From: Sideroxydans sp. | GTDB lineage: Bacteria > Pseudomonadota > Gammaproteobacteria > Burkholderiales > Gallionellaceae | Length of the DNA: 64,000 nt | Direction: 5' to 3' | NCBI GenBank assembly: GCA_027310665.1 | Contig: DAIDAJ010000065.1 | Location: 1 to 64,000 of the forward strand | Part shown: one piece after another, positions 18,665-27,424 of the stretch | Numbering within the stretch: the first letter of the stretch is position 1 | Layout of the letters: each line of letters starts with the position of its first letter | Program-made: the position numbers and the translations under genes | The notes under the pieces: model-generated | Told to the model about the DNA's origin: nothing | Databases searched by the model: none | The model's input: only the letters and a program-made list of their open reading frames with translations

Positions 18665-20455
18665 ATGACCAGTCATTGCATGAAGCGGGCGTTCTTGAAG
18701 GCGTGCATGCTGGCAAGCCTTGTCTTTTCCATCCAGGCGCATGCCGATTCTGCAAATGATCTGCTAATGCCGGGCCAGGTGATACAGGGGCACGTGAAGC
18801 TCGAGAGCGAATGCAGCAACTGCCACAAGCCTTATGACAAGGCAGCCCAGCCGGGATTATGCAAAGACTGTCACAAGGAAATCGCGAAAGACATCGCCGA
18901 CAAGCATGGTTTCCACGGCCTGATGAAGGAAGAAAAGCCATGTAAAGAGTGCCACACCGAACACAAGGGACGGGACGCACGCATAGCAAAATTGAATACC
19001 GTCGATTTCGATCACATGACGACGGGATTCGAACTGAAGGGTGCGCACTTAAGCAGCAAGGTCCTCTGCAAGGATTGTCACTCCCCGCAGAAAAAATACC
19101 GGCAAGCGCCCGTCAAATGCATCGGTTGTCACGAAAAGGCGGACAAACACAAAGGCTCTCTTGGACCTGAATGCCAGAATTGCCACGAAGAAAAGGATTG
19201 GAAGACGACCCATTTCGACCATAGCAAAACTCATTTCCCCTTGCTGGGTAAACATGTGGATGTGAAATGCAAGGACTGCCATCCAAACAACAAGTTCAAG
19301 GACACTCCGTTGCAATGTAACGAGTGCCATAGAAAGGACGACAAGCACAAGGGGCACTTCGGACCCAAGTGCGAGACTTGCCATAATGAAAAGAGCTGGA
19401 AAGAGATCCTCTTTGACCATGACAAGAAGACCAAGTATCCGCTGCTCGGAAAGCATCGCGAGACAAAATGCGTCAGTTGTCACAAGGGCGATCTTTACAA
19501 GGAGAAGCTGAAGACCGACTGCGTTTCATGCCATCAAAAGGACGACAAGCACAAAGGCAAGTTCGGCCCGAAATGCGAGTCCTGCCATATCGAGCGCAGC
19601 TGGAAGGAAATCCCGTTCGATCATGACAAGAAGACCAAATTCCCGTTGCTTGGAAAGCATCGCGATGTGAAGTGCAACGATTGCCACAAGGGAGACTTGT
19701 ATAAGGACAAGCTCAAGATGGACTGCAACTCTTGCCACCAGAAAGACGACAAACACAAGGGAAGTTTCGGACCCAAGTGTGAGACTTGCCATAACGCAAA
19801 GAGCTGGAAGGAAATCATTTTCGACCATGACAAGAAGACCGATTACCCGCTGCTGGGCAAGCACCGCGATACGAAATGCGTCAGTTGCCACAAAGGCGAC
19901 CTGTACAAGGACAAGCTGAAGACATCCTGTTCCTCATGCCACGACAAGGACGACAAACATAAAGGCGAGGAAGGGAAGAAATGCGAATCCTGCCATCATG
20001 AGGATTCATGGGAAAAGGCTGAATTCGACCACAGGATCTCGCGTTTCCAGCTTACCGGCCAGCATACGTTGACCCAATGCAAGAAGTGTCATCTGACGGT
20101 GGTATTCAAGGAGGCCAAGTCGGATTGCGCGTCTTGTCACGGAAAGCAGGACGTGCACAAACGTACCCTTGGTACTGCTTGCGAAACTTGCCACAACACT
20201 CGCGACTGGAAGAACTGGGATTTCGACCACGACAAGACCAATTTCAAGCTTGACGGGAAGCACAAGGGGCTCAAGTGCATCGATTGTCACAATACCCCGG
20301 TAAGCAGCAAAGTGGTTCTGGCAGCAACTTGCGTCAGTTGCCACGAGAAGGACGACAAGCACAACGGCGATTTCGGCAACCAGTGCGATCATTGCCATGT
20401 CGGTTTGAACTGGAAAACGATCAAGGTGGGAAGCCGGCGCTGGATAAACCATTAA
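18665..20455 (+). CDS. Periplasmic 24-haem c-type cytochrome with internal repeats
   Basis: This 596-residue exported protein has a signal peptide ending near residue 26 and 24 CXXCH motifs by my count, one per roughly 24 residues. The body consists of about seven units, each with three CXXCH sites and a conserved Phe-Asp-His (FDH) plus a GKH motif that may supply distal haem ligands. The three central units are each exactly 68 residues. The protein is very Lys-rich. It is likely a periplasmic electron wire between the membrane cytochrome b-like protein and the outer-membrane complex. It matches the periplasmic-type partner in porin-cytochrome clusters (PCC3) reported in Gallionellaceae. No strong Shine-Dalgarno was seen for either candidate start (18665 or 18680). 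Confidence 0.9.
   Translation: MTSHCMKRAFLKACMLASLVFSIQAHADSANDLLMPGQVIQGHVKLESECSNCHKPYDKAAQPGLCKDCHKEIAKDIADKHGFHGLMKEEKPCKECHTEHKGRDARIAKLNTVDFDHMTTGFELKGAHLSSKVLCKDCHSPQKKYRQAPVKCIGCHEKADKHKGSLGPECQNCHEEKDWKTTHFDHSKTHFPLLGKHVDVKCKDCHPNNKFKDTPLQCNECHRKDDKHKGHFGPKCETCHNEKSWKEILFDHDKKTKYPLLGKHRETKCVSCHKGDLYKEKLKTDCVSCHQKDDKHKGKFGPKCESCHIERSWKEIPFDHDKKTKFPLLGKHRDVKCNDCHKGDLYKDKLKMDCNSCHQKDDKHKGSFGPKCETCHNAKSWKEIIFDHDKKTDYPLLGKHRDTKCVSCHKGDLYKDKLKTSCSSCHDKDDKHKGEEGKKCESCHHEDSWEKAEFDHRISRFQLTGQHTLTQCKKCHLTVVFKEAKSDCASCHGKQDVHKRTLGTACETCHNTRDWKNWDFDHDKTNFKLDGKHKGLKCIDCHNTPVSSKVVLAATCVSCHEKDDKHNGDFGNQCDHCHVGLNWKTIKVGSRRWINH
19361..19972 (+). repeat. Three tandem 204-bp in-frame repeats in the 24-haem cytochrome
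   Basis: The units 19361-19564, 19565-19768 and 19769-19972 each encode 68 residues that begin Gly-Pro-Lys-Cys and carry three CXXCH sites. They differ by only a few residues each. Flanking units (66-68 residues) are more diverged, which suggests recent internal duplication at the centre. Confidence 0.9.
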
Positions 20456-20634
20456 CGTCAATAACGGACTGTTGCCGTTCATCAGCTGGCTGTGCCGTTC
20501 ATGCTTTTGTGTCACAACCGATGAGCGGCCGAATGAAATTTCGAACACATGGCTACAATCGAGAATAGATAGGAAGCGGGAAAACTATTCACTTTTTGTA
20601 ATGATGGATCGACATTTGCAGCGAGGTACCGATT

Positions 20635-23499
20635 ATGAATACGCCAAGAACGAGCAATGACGTTGTGAAAATGGCTGCCGGAATGCTGATTGCCTTGATA
20701 TTCAGCTTTTCATTCTTTTCGACTGCCGCACAGGCAGTGACAGTCGAAAACAACTTCGATCACTCGAAGACAGGGTTTGTTCTCAGACAAGTGCATGCAA
20801 CCCTGAAATGCGAACAATGCCATGTCGACGGCATATTCAAGAACACTCCGAAAGATTGTGCCGGCTGCCATAACACCGGAACCAGAGTTGCCGCGCTTCC
20901 AAAGCCGATCAATCACATTCCAACAACGTTCTCCTGTGATACCTGCCATATCAGCGCTGCCAGCTTCCTGATAAAAAGCTTCAGCCATGTCACGATAACC
21001 GGTCAATGCGAGACCTGCCACAACGGGCAGTCGCTCGGTGTCGTGAGCAAACCGGCAAATCACTTTCCTACCCAGTCGCCTTGCGCGTACTGCCACAAGA
21101 ATACCAGCACCTTCCTGAGCTACCAGGTCGACCATGTGGCGAATGGATATGTCGGCAACTGTTTCCAGTGCCATGGCGGTCCTGCAGGCGAGCCGGGACC
21201 GATAGGGACTTATCCCAACGTTGTTAGTTACAACGCGGCGACCCACTTCCCCTTGACCTCTTTCGGTACGACTCCGCCGGACTGCAATGCCTGCCATACC
21301 GGTTTTTCAACGTTCCTCGGGGCCACTTTTGCCCATACGCCGGGTTCCACCTGTACTTCCTGCCATCAGGGGCAATATGCAGGCGTGGTTTCGATCAATC
21401 GTTCGATACACATCCCGCTGCCGACCGGCTCTACATGCGCCAGTTGCCACCCGGATCCCACGACCCAGGTGCTCCCGACGTTCCTGGGTGTGGCTTTCCA
21501 TACGACTACCATCGGCAATCCCCCGGCAGGCACCTGTTCGACCTGCCATAACGGAAGCTTCGTGTCGCAAAATGCGCAGACCAAGGGTGTAAACCATATA
21601 CCGACCAGCGCAGATTGCGGGACATGTCACACCGGCCCAAGCGGAACGCCGGCCAACACGACCCTGAACTACACGACCTTCCTGGATGCGAAATTCCACC
21701 AGACCACCTTGGGAAATCCCCCGACGGTCGCATGCTCGACTTGCCATAACGGGAGCTATATTTCCGAGGGCGCGCAAACCAAGATCGCGGGGCATGTGGT
21801 GACGACTTCGGATTGCGTGTCGTGCCACACCGCAACGAATACCGCGACTTACACGACATTCCTGGGGGCCAGCTTTTCACATGTACCGGGGGTCTATCCC
21901 ACTGCGTTCCCTGCGGATGGGGCGCCAGCCACACCGACATGCATGTCCTGTCACAATGGCTCTACGGCGACAGGCAAGGTTGCCGGCCATATCGTGACAT
22001 CGGCGGACTGCAATTCCAGCGGTTGTCATTCCATGGCCACTGACGGTTGTCCTACCTGCGTGAATTTTTCCGGCGTGGTGTTCAACCATATCAATTCAAC
22101 CACTGGATATACCTCGTTCGGAACGACCGCACCGTCACCGTACACCAAGCGCTGCGACAGTTGCCATAACGGGTCGACTTTGCTGGCTCAGCCCGTCAAC
22201 ACGGGACACATACCGACCTCCGGAGCCGATTGTGTTACTTGCCATACCCCGGCCAGCACGGGTTGTGGAAGTGGAGGGAATTGTTCGACATTCCTGAATG
22301 CGACACTCAATCACAGCACCGTTGCGGCCGGATCTTGCGGCACCTGCCACCAGGGGCAATATGCCGGTGTGGTATCCATCAATCCTGCAATTCATATTCC
22401 GCAATCATCCGGGAATGCCTGTGACGTCTGTCATACCAATGCAATTACCAACCTGCTCACCGCGTTTCCCGCCAACCCGACATTCCAGAATGTGATCTTT
22501 CACAAGACTTCCCTGGGAAATCCGCCGACGGGTTTATGCTCGAACTGCCATTCGGGGTCATATTTGTCGCAAAACGCTCAGTCCAAAAGCAGTGTGATCA
22601 CGAACCATGTGGCGACAACGGCGGATTGTGTGACTTGTCATACAGCAACGAATACCGCCAATTACACTTCGTTCCTGGGGGCCGGCTTTACGCACTCCCC
22701 CGGAACCTATGGATCCTGGCCACCGGCGCAGCCGCCAACCCCGACCTGTGCGTCCTGCCACAATGGATCTACCGCGACCGGGAAAAATACCGGGCACCCG
22801 GTCACGGCTCTGGATTGCATGAGTTGCCACACTACCACTGTTCTTCAGGGGTGCCCGAACTGTACGCTTTTCGGAATACCGGCGGGCGTCATACATAACA
22901 CCGCGCCATACAACACACCCGGTACCTGCGTGCAATGCCACAACGGCACGACTGCGATCGGGCTTGCCTCGGATACCGGACATATCCCGATCGGATCGGC
23001 GGGATGCGACCAATGTCACTCGGTCTATGACGGCGTTGGTTCCATCAACTTCAGTACAGCTGCCGTGTCCACGATCTCCGTGAGTGGCGTGACGAAGTAC
23101 GGGATGAAACATTCGGCCGTAACCGGGCGCTGCGACAGTTGCCACAACGGCTCTTATACCGGTCAGGGATTGTTTGGTGCCGTAACCAAGGTATCCAACC
23201 ATATCCCGACGACGATCATCAGCACGTCCGCCAATACGGATTGCACCAGTTGCCACTCGACGACGATCAATATCACGTCGGGCGCAGCTGATTGGGCAAC
23301 CGGCGAAAGGATGAACCACAACAACGCGATGGGTGGAGCGCCGAACTACTGTGTGACGTGCCACCTCAAGGGCGTCACCTATTTATCCAGGGCGCAATTG
23401 ATCAGTCATAACGGGGCCAGCACTTCCAAGGATTGTTCCAGTTCAAGTTGTCACAAGCCCTTGGGCAATAAAGGGACTGCGTATTCGTCGTGGGATTGA
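20635..23499 (+). CDS. Large multihaem c-type cytochrome, 27 CXXCH plus 2 CX4CH
   Basis: A 954-residue exported protein (signal peptide ending AAQA near residue 34) with 27 CXXCH motifs plus two CX4CH motifs (CNSSGCH near residue 461 and CSSSSCH near the C-terminus). It is rich in Thr, Ser and Gly and poor in Lys, unlike the preceding cytochrome, and shows repeating CHNGS and GHIPT segments, which suggests an extracellular or outer-membrane location. Its first 50 residues (FDHSKTGF...LKCEQCH) resemble the repeat of the 24-haem cytochrome. GAGG lies 8 bases before the ATG. It probably pairs with the downstream barrel as the outer electron-transfer subunit. Confidence 0.88.
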   Translation: MNTPRTSNDVVKMAAGMLIALIFSFSFFSTAAQAVTVENNFDHSKTGFVLRQVHATLKCEQCHVDGIFKNTPKDCAGCHNTGTRVAALPKPINHIPTTFSCDTCHISAASFLIKSFSHVTITGQCETCHNGQSLGVVSKPANHFPTQSPCAYCHKNTSTFLSYQVDHVANGYVGNCFQCHGGPAGEPGPIGTYPNVVSYNAATHFPLTSFGTTPPDCNACHTGFSTFLGATFAHTPGSTCTSCHQGQYAGVVSINRSIHIPLPTGSTCASCHPDPTTQVLPTFLGVAFHTTTIGNPPAGTCSTCHNGSFVSQNAQTKGVNHIPTSADCGTCHTGPSGTPANTTLNYTTFLDAKFHQTTLGNPPTVACSTCHNGSYISEGAQTKIAGHVVTTSDCVSCHTATNTATYTTFLGASFSHVPGVYPTAFPADGAPATPTCMSCHNGSTATGKVAGHIVTSADCNSSGCHSMATDGCPTCVNFSGVVFNHINSTTGYTSFGTTAPSPYTKRCDSCHNGSTLLAQPVNTGHIPTSGADCVTCHTPASTGCGSGGNCSTFLNATLNHSTVAAGSCGTCHQGQYAGVVSINPAIHIPQSSGNACDVCHTNAITNLLTAFPANPTFQNVIFHKTSLGNPPTGLCSNCHSGSYLSQNAQSKSSVITNHVATTADCVTCHTATNTANYTSFLGAGFTHSPGTYGSWPPAQPPTPTCASCHNGSTATGKNTGHPVTALDCMSCHTTTVLQGCPNCTLFGIPAGVIHNTAPYNTPGTCVQCHNGTTAIGLASDTGHIPIGSAGCDQCHSVYDGVGSINFSTAAVSTISVSGVTKYGMKHSAVTGRCDSCHNGSYTGQGLFGAVTKVSNHIPTTIISTSANTDCTSCHSTTINITSGAADWATGERMNHNNAMGGAPNYCVTCHLKGVTYLSRAQLISHNGASTSKDCSSSSCHKPLGNKGTAYSSWD

Positions 23500-23525
23500 T
23501 TTGTTAATTTGCAGACTTATGTTTC

Positions 23526-23550
23526 AAGCCGGCTTGGGTGAAGCCGGCTT
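23526..23550 (+). terminator. Hairpin between the large cytochrome and the porin gene
   Basis: AAGCCGGCTT (23526-23535), loop GGGTG, AAGCCGGCTT (23541-23550), followed by GGTTGTTTTG. Each arm is itself palindromic. It resembles a rho-independent terminator with a weak T-tract, so it may attenuate or separate transcription of the porin from that of the cytochromes. Confidence 0.6.
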
Positions 23551-23579
23551 GGTTGTTTTGAAATCGGGCGGCACAAATC

Positions 23580-26069
23580 ATGTTCCGAATTAAATTGCAT
23601 CGTTTGGTCCTGTCGTTTCTTGCGGTGATACTGCTGGATACGGTGTCCTCTTATGCGTCCGCCGAGATCATTGATGACATCACTGTTCATCAGGATGCAA
23701 GCGGAGGAACGGATGCGGTGATCAAATTCACTGTCCCGATCCAGTATCTGCGGCACTTTCCTCAAGGAAAATCAGGTTCCACTTCAATATACTTCAATAT
23801 CCTCAATACCATTCCCGTCGACGAATGGCAGGATTACGAATCGCACCGGACGCCCCCTTCTGACATTGTTCAGGAGATCATGGTAACCACGCGTGATCCC
23901 AGCACGGGTCCCAAGATTCACATCACGTTCTATCGTCCCGCAGAATTTTCCGTCGGGATGGGAGGCGACAATCAGACGTTGGTGATCCATGTCAAACCAG
24001 TCGCGGCGCAGCAGGGTGGCGAGAAGAAGCCGGCTGCAGGACCATCCGGGACATCGATGCCGGTCGCAGCGGCGCCGGTCGCGGTGATCGCTGCAATTCC
24101 CAAACCGCCGTCGGTGGCACCCTCTGCAGGAACGCCAGCAGTCACTGCCGCTAATGAAAAATCGGCACCTGCAGCATTGGCACCCGCGGCGTCGGCGCCG
24201 GTTGCCCCCGCTGGTACGGTCACTGCACCCACAGTGACGCTGAAACGGTCCTCATCAAAACCCGTTCATATTCCGCTGGGTGGAAAAGACGGGCTCCCGC
24301 CATTTCCCGAAATAGACCAGTTCGTCCAGCAGGGAGCAACGCCTGCAAATCCGTCGCTGGCCGACAAGATTCTGATCGCGAACAATCAGGCGGCCGCGCT
24401 GATGGAAAATGGAGGGAACGCGCTTCTGACCGGCCAGACATTTGCCGCGATCGAATCGTTCAATCAGGTACTCAACCTGCCTCCGAACAAATATACGGAA
24501 GACGCCCAACTATGGGTCGGGATCGCGAAAGAAAGGTCGGGGCAACTACCCAAAGCCGTCCTGGAATTCAATGCCTATTTAAGACTCTACCCGGACGGGA
24601 GATATGCGAAGTGGGTCAAGGAACGGCTCGCCAAGCTGAAGCTGGCCCAGCCGGCGGTCTTCGCCGCATTGGATAAGCAATCCGCCGCTCCGTCCAGGGT
24701 GCAAAACACCGAATTCCAGTATTCGGAATTCGGCAGTCTGTCGATGTACTACTATCAGGGAGCAAGCCAGACCAATACCGTGGCGAGCGCGGGCGCTGTT
24801 CAGACGCCTACCACCTTTTCGCTGATAGACCAGAAATCCCTGATAACGAACCTCAACATGACCGCACGGTCGTACAACAACGAATATGACAATCGTCTGG
24901 TATTCCAGGACTTCTATGCGGCGAACTTCCTCCCGGGACAGCAAAACATTTCGATGCTGGGTGCGGCCTACTATGAGATGAAAGACCGGATAGTCGATTA
25001 TTCATTCAGGATCGGCCGGCAGTCGGGCCTGGGTGGCGGGGTGATGGGCCGGTTTGACGGTGTTTCCGCAGGTTATGGGTTTGTCCCGAATTGGCGGGTG
25101 AATGTCGTTGCAGGCCAGTTGTCCGATTTCACCATCGACAGCAAACCCACTTTTTACGGAGCCAGCGTGGACTTCGGTACCAAGAGCCAGTTCGGCGGTT
25201 CGGTTTACGGGATCACCCAGCAGGTCAATGGCTTTAACGACCGGAGGGCAGTGGGCGGGAACCTGAGATATTTTGACCAGAAGTTCAACATCATGTCCAT
25301 GGTGGACTACGACGTGCTGTTCAAGGCGCTGAATATTTTTACCGTGCAGGGAACCTTGAATGGCGGAGGGGTGGGCGGCACGGACTACAACTTCCTCCTG
25401 GATCGCCGCAGAAGCCCGGTCCTGGATGTGAGAAATGCGATCAATGGCACCACCTCGACGATCGCGACCCTGATGCAGAACGGTTGGTCGATGAGCGACC
25501 TGATCCTGCTGGCAGACCAACGAACGACCGTCTCGAATATGGCGCAAGTCGGCATGACCAACCACCTGAGCGAAAAATGGTTCGTCGGCACCGACTTCAG
25601 CATTGCAAAGACAGCAGGCATGATTGCCAGCGGAACGCTGCTGCCGGACGGTACCACCGGAGTGGAAGGGTTCGTGCCGGCGATTCCTTCCACGGGCAAT
25701 ACCTGGACGATTACCGAAAGAGCGACCGGCCTCGGGGTTATCCGTTCGCAAGATACGACGAACTTCAGCGTGAGTTACTCCAAGGGCGCGCTGATCACTG
25801 CCGAAGGATTCCAGGCCAGCAACCATGTCGATCTGCAAGAAAAATGGACACTGGATTCGACTTTCGTCCTGAATTTTCAATCCGACAACACCGGCGGCAA
25901 AATGAACGATGTCGCGCCGACAATAAGAGTGGCCTACAAATTGAGAAGGAATCTGTCCACAGATGCGCAATTGGGGCTTGACTGGAACAAGACCTCCTCG
26001 AGCGTATTGCAGTCCACTTCGACCGCATTGCGGGAATTCGTTGCGTTCGGCTTCCGCCTGGATTTCTGA
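23580..26069 (+). CDS. Outer-membrane beta-barrel (porin) with AMIN-like and TPR periplasmic part
   Basis: An 829-residue exported protein. After the signal peptide (to about residue 28), an AMIN-like beta domain (residues about 30-140, IIDDITVHQD...LVIHVKPVA) is followed by an Ala/Pro-rich linker (about 145-225), a TPR-like helical part (about 255-350, FNQVLNLPPNKYTEDAQLWVG) and a barrel of alternating strands from about 375 to the C-terminal Phe (GFRLDF). It follows two multihaem cytochromes, so it is the likely pore of a porin-cytochrome conduit. The start has only a weak Shine-Dalgarno. The strand number was not determined. Confidence 0.82.
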   Translation: MFRIKLHRLVLSFLAVILLDTVSSYASAEIIDDITVHQDASGGTDAVIKFTVPIQYLRHFPQGKSGSTSIYFNILNTIPVDEWQDYESHRTPPSDIVQEIMVTTRDPSTGPKIHITFYRPAEFSVGMGGDNQTLVIHVKPVAAQQGGEKKPAAGPSGTSMPVAAAPVAVIAAIPKPPSVAPSAGTPAVTAANEKSAPAALAPAASAPVAPAGTVTAPTVTLKRSSSKPVHIPLGGKDGLPPFPEIDQFVQQGATPANPSLADKILIANNQAAALMENGGNALLTGQTFAAIESFNQVLNLPPNKYTEDAQLWVGIAKERSGQLPKAVLEFNAYLRLYPDGRYAKWVKERLAKLKLAQPAVFAALDKQSAAPSRVQNTEFQYSEFGSLSMYYYQGASQTNTVASAGAVQTPTTFSLIDQKSLITNLNMTARSYNNEYDNRLVFQDFYAANFLPGQQNISMLGAAYYEMKDRIVDYSFRIGRQSGLGGGVMGRFDGVSAGYGFVPNWRVNVVAGQLSDFTIDSKPTFYGASVDFGTKSQFGGSVYGITQQVNGFNDRRAVGGNLRYFDQKFNIMSMVDYDVLFKALNIFTVQGTLNGGGVGGTDYNFLLDRRRSPVLDVRNAINGTTSTIATLMQNGWSMSDLILLADQRTTVSNMAQVGMTNHLSEKWFVGTDFSIAKTAGMIASGTLLPDGTTGVEGFVPAIPSTGNTWTITERATGLGVIRSQDTTNFSVSYSKGALITAEGFQASNHVDLQEKWTLDSTFVLNFQSDNTGGKMNDVAPTIRVAYKLRRNLSTDAQLGLDWNKTSSSVLQSTSTALREFVAFGFRLDF

Positions 26070-26106
26070 CGGAATCCCGAAATCAGCCCCGGCTGGGCGA
26101 GGCCTC

Positions 26107-27156
26107 TCAGGCCACCGTCACCGTCTTGTCCAGATACACATCCTGAATCGCATTCAGCAGCGCCACGCCGTCCTGCATCGGTTTCTGGAATGCCTTGCGG
26201 CCCGAGATCAGCCCCATGCCGCCGGCACGCTTGTTGATGACTGCCGTGCGTACCGCCTGCTGCAGATCGTTCTTCCCCGACTCGCCGCCGGAGTTGATCA
26301 TGCCGACGCGTCCCATGTAGCAGTTCGCCACCTGGTAGCGCACCAAGTCGATCGGGTGGTCGGTGGTCAACTCGCTGTACACCTTCGGGCTGGTCTTGCC
26401 GAACTTGATGGCGTTGTAGCCGCCGTTGTTCTCGGCCATCTTCTGCTTCACGATGTCGGCGTTGATGGTGACGGCCAGGTGGTTGGCCTGCCCGGTGAGA
26501 TCGGAAGCGACGTGGTAGTCCTTGTCGGCAGTCTTGAACGCCGGGTTGCGCAGATAGGCCCACAGAATGGTCGCCATGCCGAGTTCGTGCGCGTGTTCGA
26601 AGGCATCCGAGATCTCCTGAATCTGGCGGCGCGAGTGCTCCGAGCCGAAGAATATCGTTGCACCGACTGCTACCGCGCCCATGTCGAACGCCTGATCCAC
26701 GCTGGCGAAGATCGTCTGGTCATAGATATTGGGATAGGTCAGCATCTCGTTGTGGTTGATCTTCACCACGAAAGGGATTTTGTGCGCGTAGCGGCGCGCC
26801 ACGGAACCCAGCACACCCAATGTGGAGGCGACCCCGTTGCAGCCGCCCTCGATGGCGAGCTTGACGATATTCTCTGGGTCGAAATAGATCGGGTTGGGCG
26901 CGAACGATGCGCCGCCGGAATGTTCCACGCCCTGGTCCACCGGCAGCAGCGAGAGGTAACCGGTATTGGCCAGGCGCCCTTGTCCGTACAGGGCCTGCAA
27001 ACTGCGCAGCACCCCGGTCTTGCGATCCTTCATGGCCACGACGCGATCCACAAAATCGGGCCCCGGCAGGTGCAGCGATTCCCTGGGTATCCCGGTACAG
27101 CGATGCTTCAACAGATGTTCCGCTTCTTCGCCCAGCAATTGCACGATGTTCGTCAT
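26107..27156 (-). CDS. fbaB: Class I fructose-bisphosphate aldolase (FbaB type)
   Basis: A 349-residue DhnA/FbaB-type aldolase that cleaves fructose 1,6-bisphosphate in central carbon metabolism. Motifs include [13 protein letters not shown] near residue 70, [12 protein letters not shown] near 127, and the Schiff-base lysine region [11 protein letters not shown] near 249. It is transcribed towards the porin gene (convergent) and is not part of the cytochrome cluster. Confidence 0.93.
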   Translation of the reverse strand: MTNIVQLLGEEAEHLLKHRCTGIPRESLHLPGPDFVDRVVAMKDRKTGVLRSLQALYGQGRLANTGYLSLLPVDQGVEHSGGASFAPNPIYFDPENIVKLAIEGGCNGVASTLGVLGSVARRYAHKIPFVVKINHNEMLTYPNIYDQTIFASVDQAFDMGAVAVGATIFFGSEHSRRQIQEISDAFEHAHELGMATILWAYLRNPAFKTADKDYHVASDLTGQANHLAVTINADIVKQKMAENNGGYNAIKFGKTSPKVYSELTTDHPIDLVRYQVANCYMGRVGMINSGGESGKNDLQQAVRTAVINKRAGGMGLISGRKAFQKPMQDGVALLNAIQDVYLDKTVTVA

Positions 27157-27424
27157 GATTTGGCTCCCGGGATGGTTGGAATGGCCCGGTCATCTTACTC
27201 CCATGCGCATGGTTTTTGGTATCCAGGATCAATCGCCTGCACGCATGCGGCAGTCGGATGAATCGATACAGGACATTGATTGAAATTGATTATCCGATAT
27301 TCCGACGAGCGGCTTATTCTGGGCAACGAGGTGTGTATTAAACTGAATATCGACCAATCCGAAATGGGGCCTCAAAATTCTTCACTCTCTTAATATCAAT
27401 GCCGGCAAATGGTGTCTAAGCCTT

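Noticed and set aside
19361-19972. CRISPR-like tandem repeat
   Set aside because: The 204-bp units are contiguous, coding and in frame with CXXCH sites; there are no spacers and no cas genes.
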